Of a DNA stretch of 62,528 nucleotides, positions 60,552-62,528 are shown piece after piece. Positions within the stretch are counted from its first letter, which is position 1, and each line of letters starts with the position of its first letter. The notes below the pieces were generated by a model. That model made no database searches and was not told the origin of the DNA. It was given only the letters and a program-made list of their open reading frames with translations. This DNA comes from Algoriphagus sp. GTDB taxonomy: Bacteria; Bacteroidota; Bacteroidia; Cytophagales; Cyclobacteriaceae. The stretch spans positions 1 to 62,528 of the forward strand of contig NZ_JAQWXX010000090.1 in the NCBI RefSeq assembly GCF_029254265.1. The letters run 5' to 3'. The position numbers and the translations under genes are program-made.

Positions 60552-61580
60552 ATGTCTGAAAAAAGAACAGAAATAGCCGATCTAGGTGAATTTGGCCTCA
60601 TAGATCATTTAAGCAAAAAAGTAAAAATCAGGAATTCATCTTCCATCAAAGGGATTGGGGATGATGCGGCAGTTATTGATGCGGGAGATCATGTAAAAGT
60701 GGTATCCACTGATATGTTGATGGAAGGTGTTCACTTTGACCTTTCCTATGCTCCACTACCTCATTTGGGATTCAAAGCTGTTGCGGTGAACGTATCAGAT
60801 ATCGCTGCAATGAATGCAATCCCTAAGCAGATTACTGTCAGCATTGGTCTTTCCAATCGTTTTTCATTGGAGGCCGTAGAGGCGCTTTATGAGGGTATTT
60901 ATGCAGCTTGCGATCATTATGGAGTCGATCTAGTAGGTGGAGATACCACCGCTTCGAGGTCAGGGTTGGTGATTTCTATTACTGCGATTGGCGAAGCTAA
61001 AAAGGAGGAAATTACTTATCGATCTGGCGCAAAAGCGAATGATATACTTTGCGTGACTGGAGATTTGGGAGCAGCTCTGGTAGGTCTCCAAGTGCTAGAA
61101 AGAGAAAAGCAAGTCTTCCTTGCCAATCCTGATATGAAGCCTGAATTGGATAAATATACCGTGGTCACTGGACGGCAGCTTCGACCGGATGCTCGGATGG
61201 ATATCATTCATGAGTTTAAAGAATTGGGAATAATCCCTACTAGCATGATGGATATTTCTGATGGATTAGCGTCGGAGATTTTCCATATCTGCAAGGCTTC
61301 TGGAGTGGGAGCGACGATTTATGAGGACAAACTGCCGATCGATAAGCAGACATTTGATACTGCTGTTGAGCTGAATTTGGATCCGATCACTTGTGTTTTG
61401 AATGGCGGCGAAGATTACGAACTACTTTTTACGATCAATCAGAAAGACTTCGAAAAAGTAGAAAAGCATCCGGATATCCACTTCATTGGACATATCACCA
61501 AATCAGAAGAAGGAAAGTATTTAGTTACCAAAAGTGGAACCGCAGTCCAAATTAAAGCGCAGGGTTGGAAGCATTTTTAA
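60552..61580 (+). CDS. thiL: Thiamine-monophosphate kinase
   Basis: Phosphorylates thiamine monophosphate to the diphosphate cofactor. The 342-aa protein shows the PurM-like fold marks in order: G-I-G-D-D-A-A-V-I-D, S-T-D-M-L-M-E-G-V-H-F-D, V-N-V-S-D-I-A-A-M, G-G-D-T-T, D-I-S-D-G-L-A-S and G-G-E-D-Y-E-L-L-F. A strong terminator follows. Confidence 0.95.
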   Translation: MSEKRTEIADLGEFGLIDHLSKKVKIRNSSSIKGIGDDAAVIDAGDHVKVVSTDMLMEGVHFDLSYAPLPHLGFKAVAVNVSDIAAMNAIPKQITVSIGLSNRFSLEAVEALYEGIYAACDHYGVDLVGGDTTASRSGLVISITAIGEAKKEEITYRSGAKANDILCVTGDLGAALVGLQVLEREKQVFLANPDMKPELDKYTVVTGRQLRPDARMDIIHEFKELGIIPTSMMDISDGLASEIFHICKASGVGATIYEDKLPIDKQTFDTAVELNLDPITCVLNGGEDYELLFTINQKDFEKVEKHPDIHFIGHITKSEEGKYLVTKSGTAVQIKAQGWKHF

Positions 61581-61656
61581 GAGACCGACATCGAAACTAA
61601 AAAGGCTAAATTATAACTTCTTTTAAGTGTTTATAAGTCACTCTTAATCAATAAAT

Positions 61657-61696
61657 AAAAAGGCTTTACTGAAACTGTTCAGTAAAGCCTTTTTTT
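61657..61696. terminator. Bidirectional terminator between thiL and hypothetical gene
   Basis: AGGCTTTACTGAA and TTCAGTAAAGCCT form a perfect 13-bp stem with loop ACTG, framed by A- and T-runs. It serves the convergent pair. Confidence 0.92.
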
Positions 61697-61710
61697 ATAA
61701 TCATGATAGT

Positions 61711-62088
61711 TTAGTCATTTGGATAGGGAATGTAAACGAAGCTGGTGAATGCGCCATCAATTACAAATAAGCAGCAGAATTCATCCGGATCTTTGTATGC
61801 TTTTTGGAAGTCTTCAATAGCTTCTTCTGGAATTAATTTCCGCTGAACAAACTCATCCAAATAGGTGATGAAGTAATTCCAATCCAAGTCTTTTTCTGCT
61901 TTCCCGATAAAAATTTTACCGATCGGTTGCATCTCTTTGCATATTGGGAAAATCGGGTATTCGGAGAACTTTCGAGTACGAACCTGATAAGAAGCCTCTT
62001 TTAATGTGTCAGAGATTTTTACAAAATCGCTGGTGATGGTTCCTAAGTATTTTCCGTTTAGGGTTGGATCGTTTTCGTCTGAAATCAT
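61711..62088 (-). CDS. Hypothetical protein
   Basis: A 125-aa soluble protein with no signal or membrane segment. G-K-Y-L-G-T-I-T-S-D-F-V-K-I-S-D, Q-V-R-T-R-K-F-S-E-Y-P-I-F-P and a C-terminal C-C-L-F-V-I-D-G-A-F are visible. I do not recognise the family. It has a normal ATG start, a coding-like composition and shares a bidirectional terminator with thiL, so it is likely a real gene. Confidence 0.72.
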   Translation of the reverse strand: MISDENDPTLNGKYLGTITSDFVKISDTLKEASYQVRTRKFSEYPIFPICKEMQPIGKIFIGKAEKDLDWNYFITYLDEFVQRKLIPEEAIEDFQKAYKDPDEFCCLFVIDGAFTSFVYIPYPND

Positions 62089-62528
62089 TGTTTTATTACT
62101 TGGCTGATTACATTCTATTATTCGGAGCTTTTGTTTTTTTACCTTTAGGGTTAATTAAAAGCCTCCAAAATTGAGAAACAAAGAACGGACAATTTTACCT
62201 CAATTTCCATGTTTTTTCAAATTTCAATAAGTGTGAAATAGGGGGTACCCACTTATTCTATAAGTTTTGAGAAATCGCCAGGAGGTTAATTTTATTTAGG
62301 TATGGCTGTAAATGATGAGGATTGAAGTCCTCGTCAGTCATGTTTTCTCAGTTTCATATATGGCGCTAAAGGATTGGAAAAGTAAGTCGGTTTTTATTCG
62401 ATAATTTTTAAATATGTATATCCGCAAATGCACCAGTAGCCAAATAAGTTAGAAGTGACAGCCAGTGACAATCGCTTTCTTGCGGTCTTAACGGGTACTA
62501 AATTAGGTCAAAATAAACGGTTTTGACC
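62089..62528. other. Gene-free end region with three inverted repeats
   Basis: No ORF of note. It holds AATAAGTG...CACTTATT (62226-62257, 16-base loop containing GGGGGTACC), GATGAGGA-ttgaag-TCCTCGTC (62314-62335) and GGTCAAAA...TTTTGACC (62506-62528, touching the window end). It could contain an untranslated RNA, an operator region or part of an element beyond the edge. Confidence 0.5.

Overview
The window looks like chromosomal DNA of a marine-type Bacteroidota, most like the Cyclobacteriaceae (Algoriphagus and relatives). This is inferred from protein style: a LysRS with a C-terminal extension, a fused DAHP synthase/chorismate mutase, a Bacteroidota-type LptD, paired sulfatases and many small lipoproteins. 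Promoters that match the Bacteroidota -7 motif TAnnTTTG and AT-rich, Shine-Dalgarno-poor gene starts agree. It is mostly housekeeping and accessory metabolism. I saw no tRNA, rRNA, CRISPR array or prophage.

Layout. 1-0.3 kb: an IS3-type transposase cut by the window edge and a degenerate repeat. 0.3-7.4 kb: sulfatase, carboxylesterase, a divergent Nudix-like regulator with a 9+9 bp palindrome between it and the esterase, then an M20 peptidase, an NAD(P)-binding epimerase-like protein and a NYN/OST-HTH protein. 7.5-12 kb: radical SAM protein, CbpM/CbpA chaperone pair, Tat-type dienelactone hydrolase. 12-20.6 kb: an orphan Pycsar-effector-like membrane protein, an oxidoreductase, a class V aminotransferase, a polysaccharide deacetylase, a kinase/aminotransferase fusion, SIMPL and Kelch proteins. 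20.8-27.3 kb: a six-gene Phe/Tyr operon (DAHP synthase/chorismate mutase, aroB, aroA, pheA, aminotransferase, tyrA). Before its first gene lie a 31-residue leader peptide rich in Phe and Tyr, alternative hairpins and an intrinsic terminator.

27.7-36.8 kb: proline dehydrogenase, lysS, a DUF4197 lipoprotein, arginine deiminase, lptD and a divergent cell-wall amidase. 36.9-40.8 kb: acyl-CoA carboxylase beta, a SirB1-like protein, a redoxin and a phosphopantetheinyl transferase. 40.8-49.7 kb: two + strand clusters (WD40-divIVA-folB-chaN-DUF4268, and membrane protein-ykvA-redoxin-epimerase-dtd-ABC ATPase) around a DUF6265 gene and an A-type Fe-S protein without its usual CxC. 49.7-50.4 kb: an IS200/RAYT transposase framed by mirror-image REP palindromes. 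50.5-57.1 kb: DUF1801, Zn-alcohol dehydrogenase, a second sulfatase, a Tat-exported PLP enzyme, MazG, an SDR and a DUF1080 protein. 57.2-62.1 kb: YdcH-like protein, comB-gcvT, a canonical IscA/ErpA protein, mce, thiL and an unknown protein. The last 440 bases have no gene but form several inverted repeats.

How the genes work together. The clearest unit is the aromatic operon, which makes Phe and Tyr from central precursors and appears to sense charged Phe/Tyr tRNA through ribosome-controlled attenuation. The two sulfatases, the esterase, the deacetylase and the DUF1080 protein suggest use of decorated glycans. Mce and the acyl-CoA carboxylase belong to acyl-CoA metabolism. ADI and proline dehydrogenase point to amino-acid catabolism.
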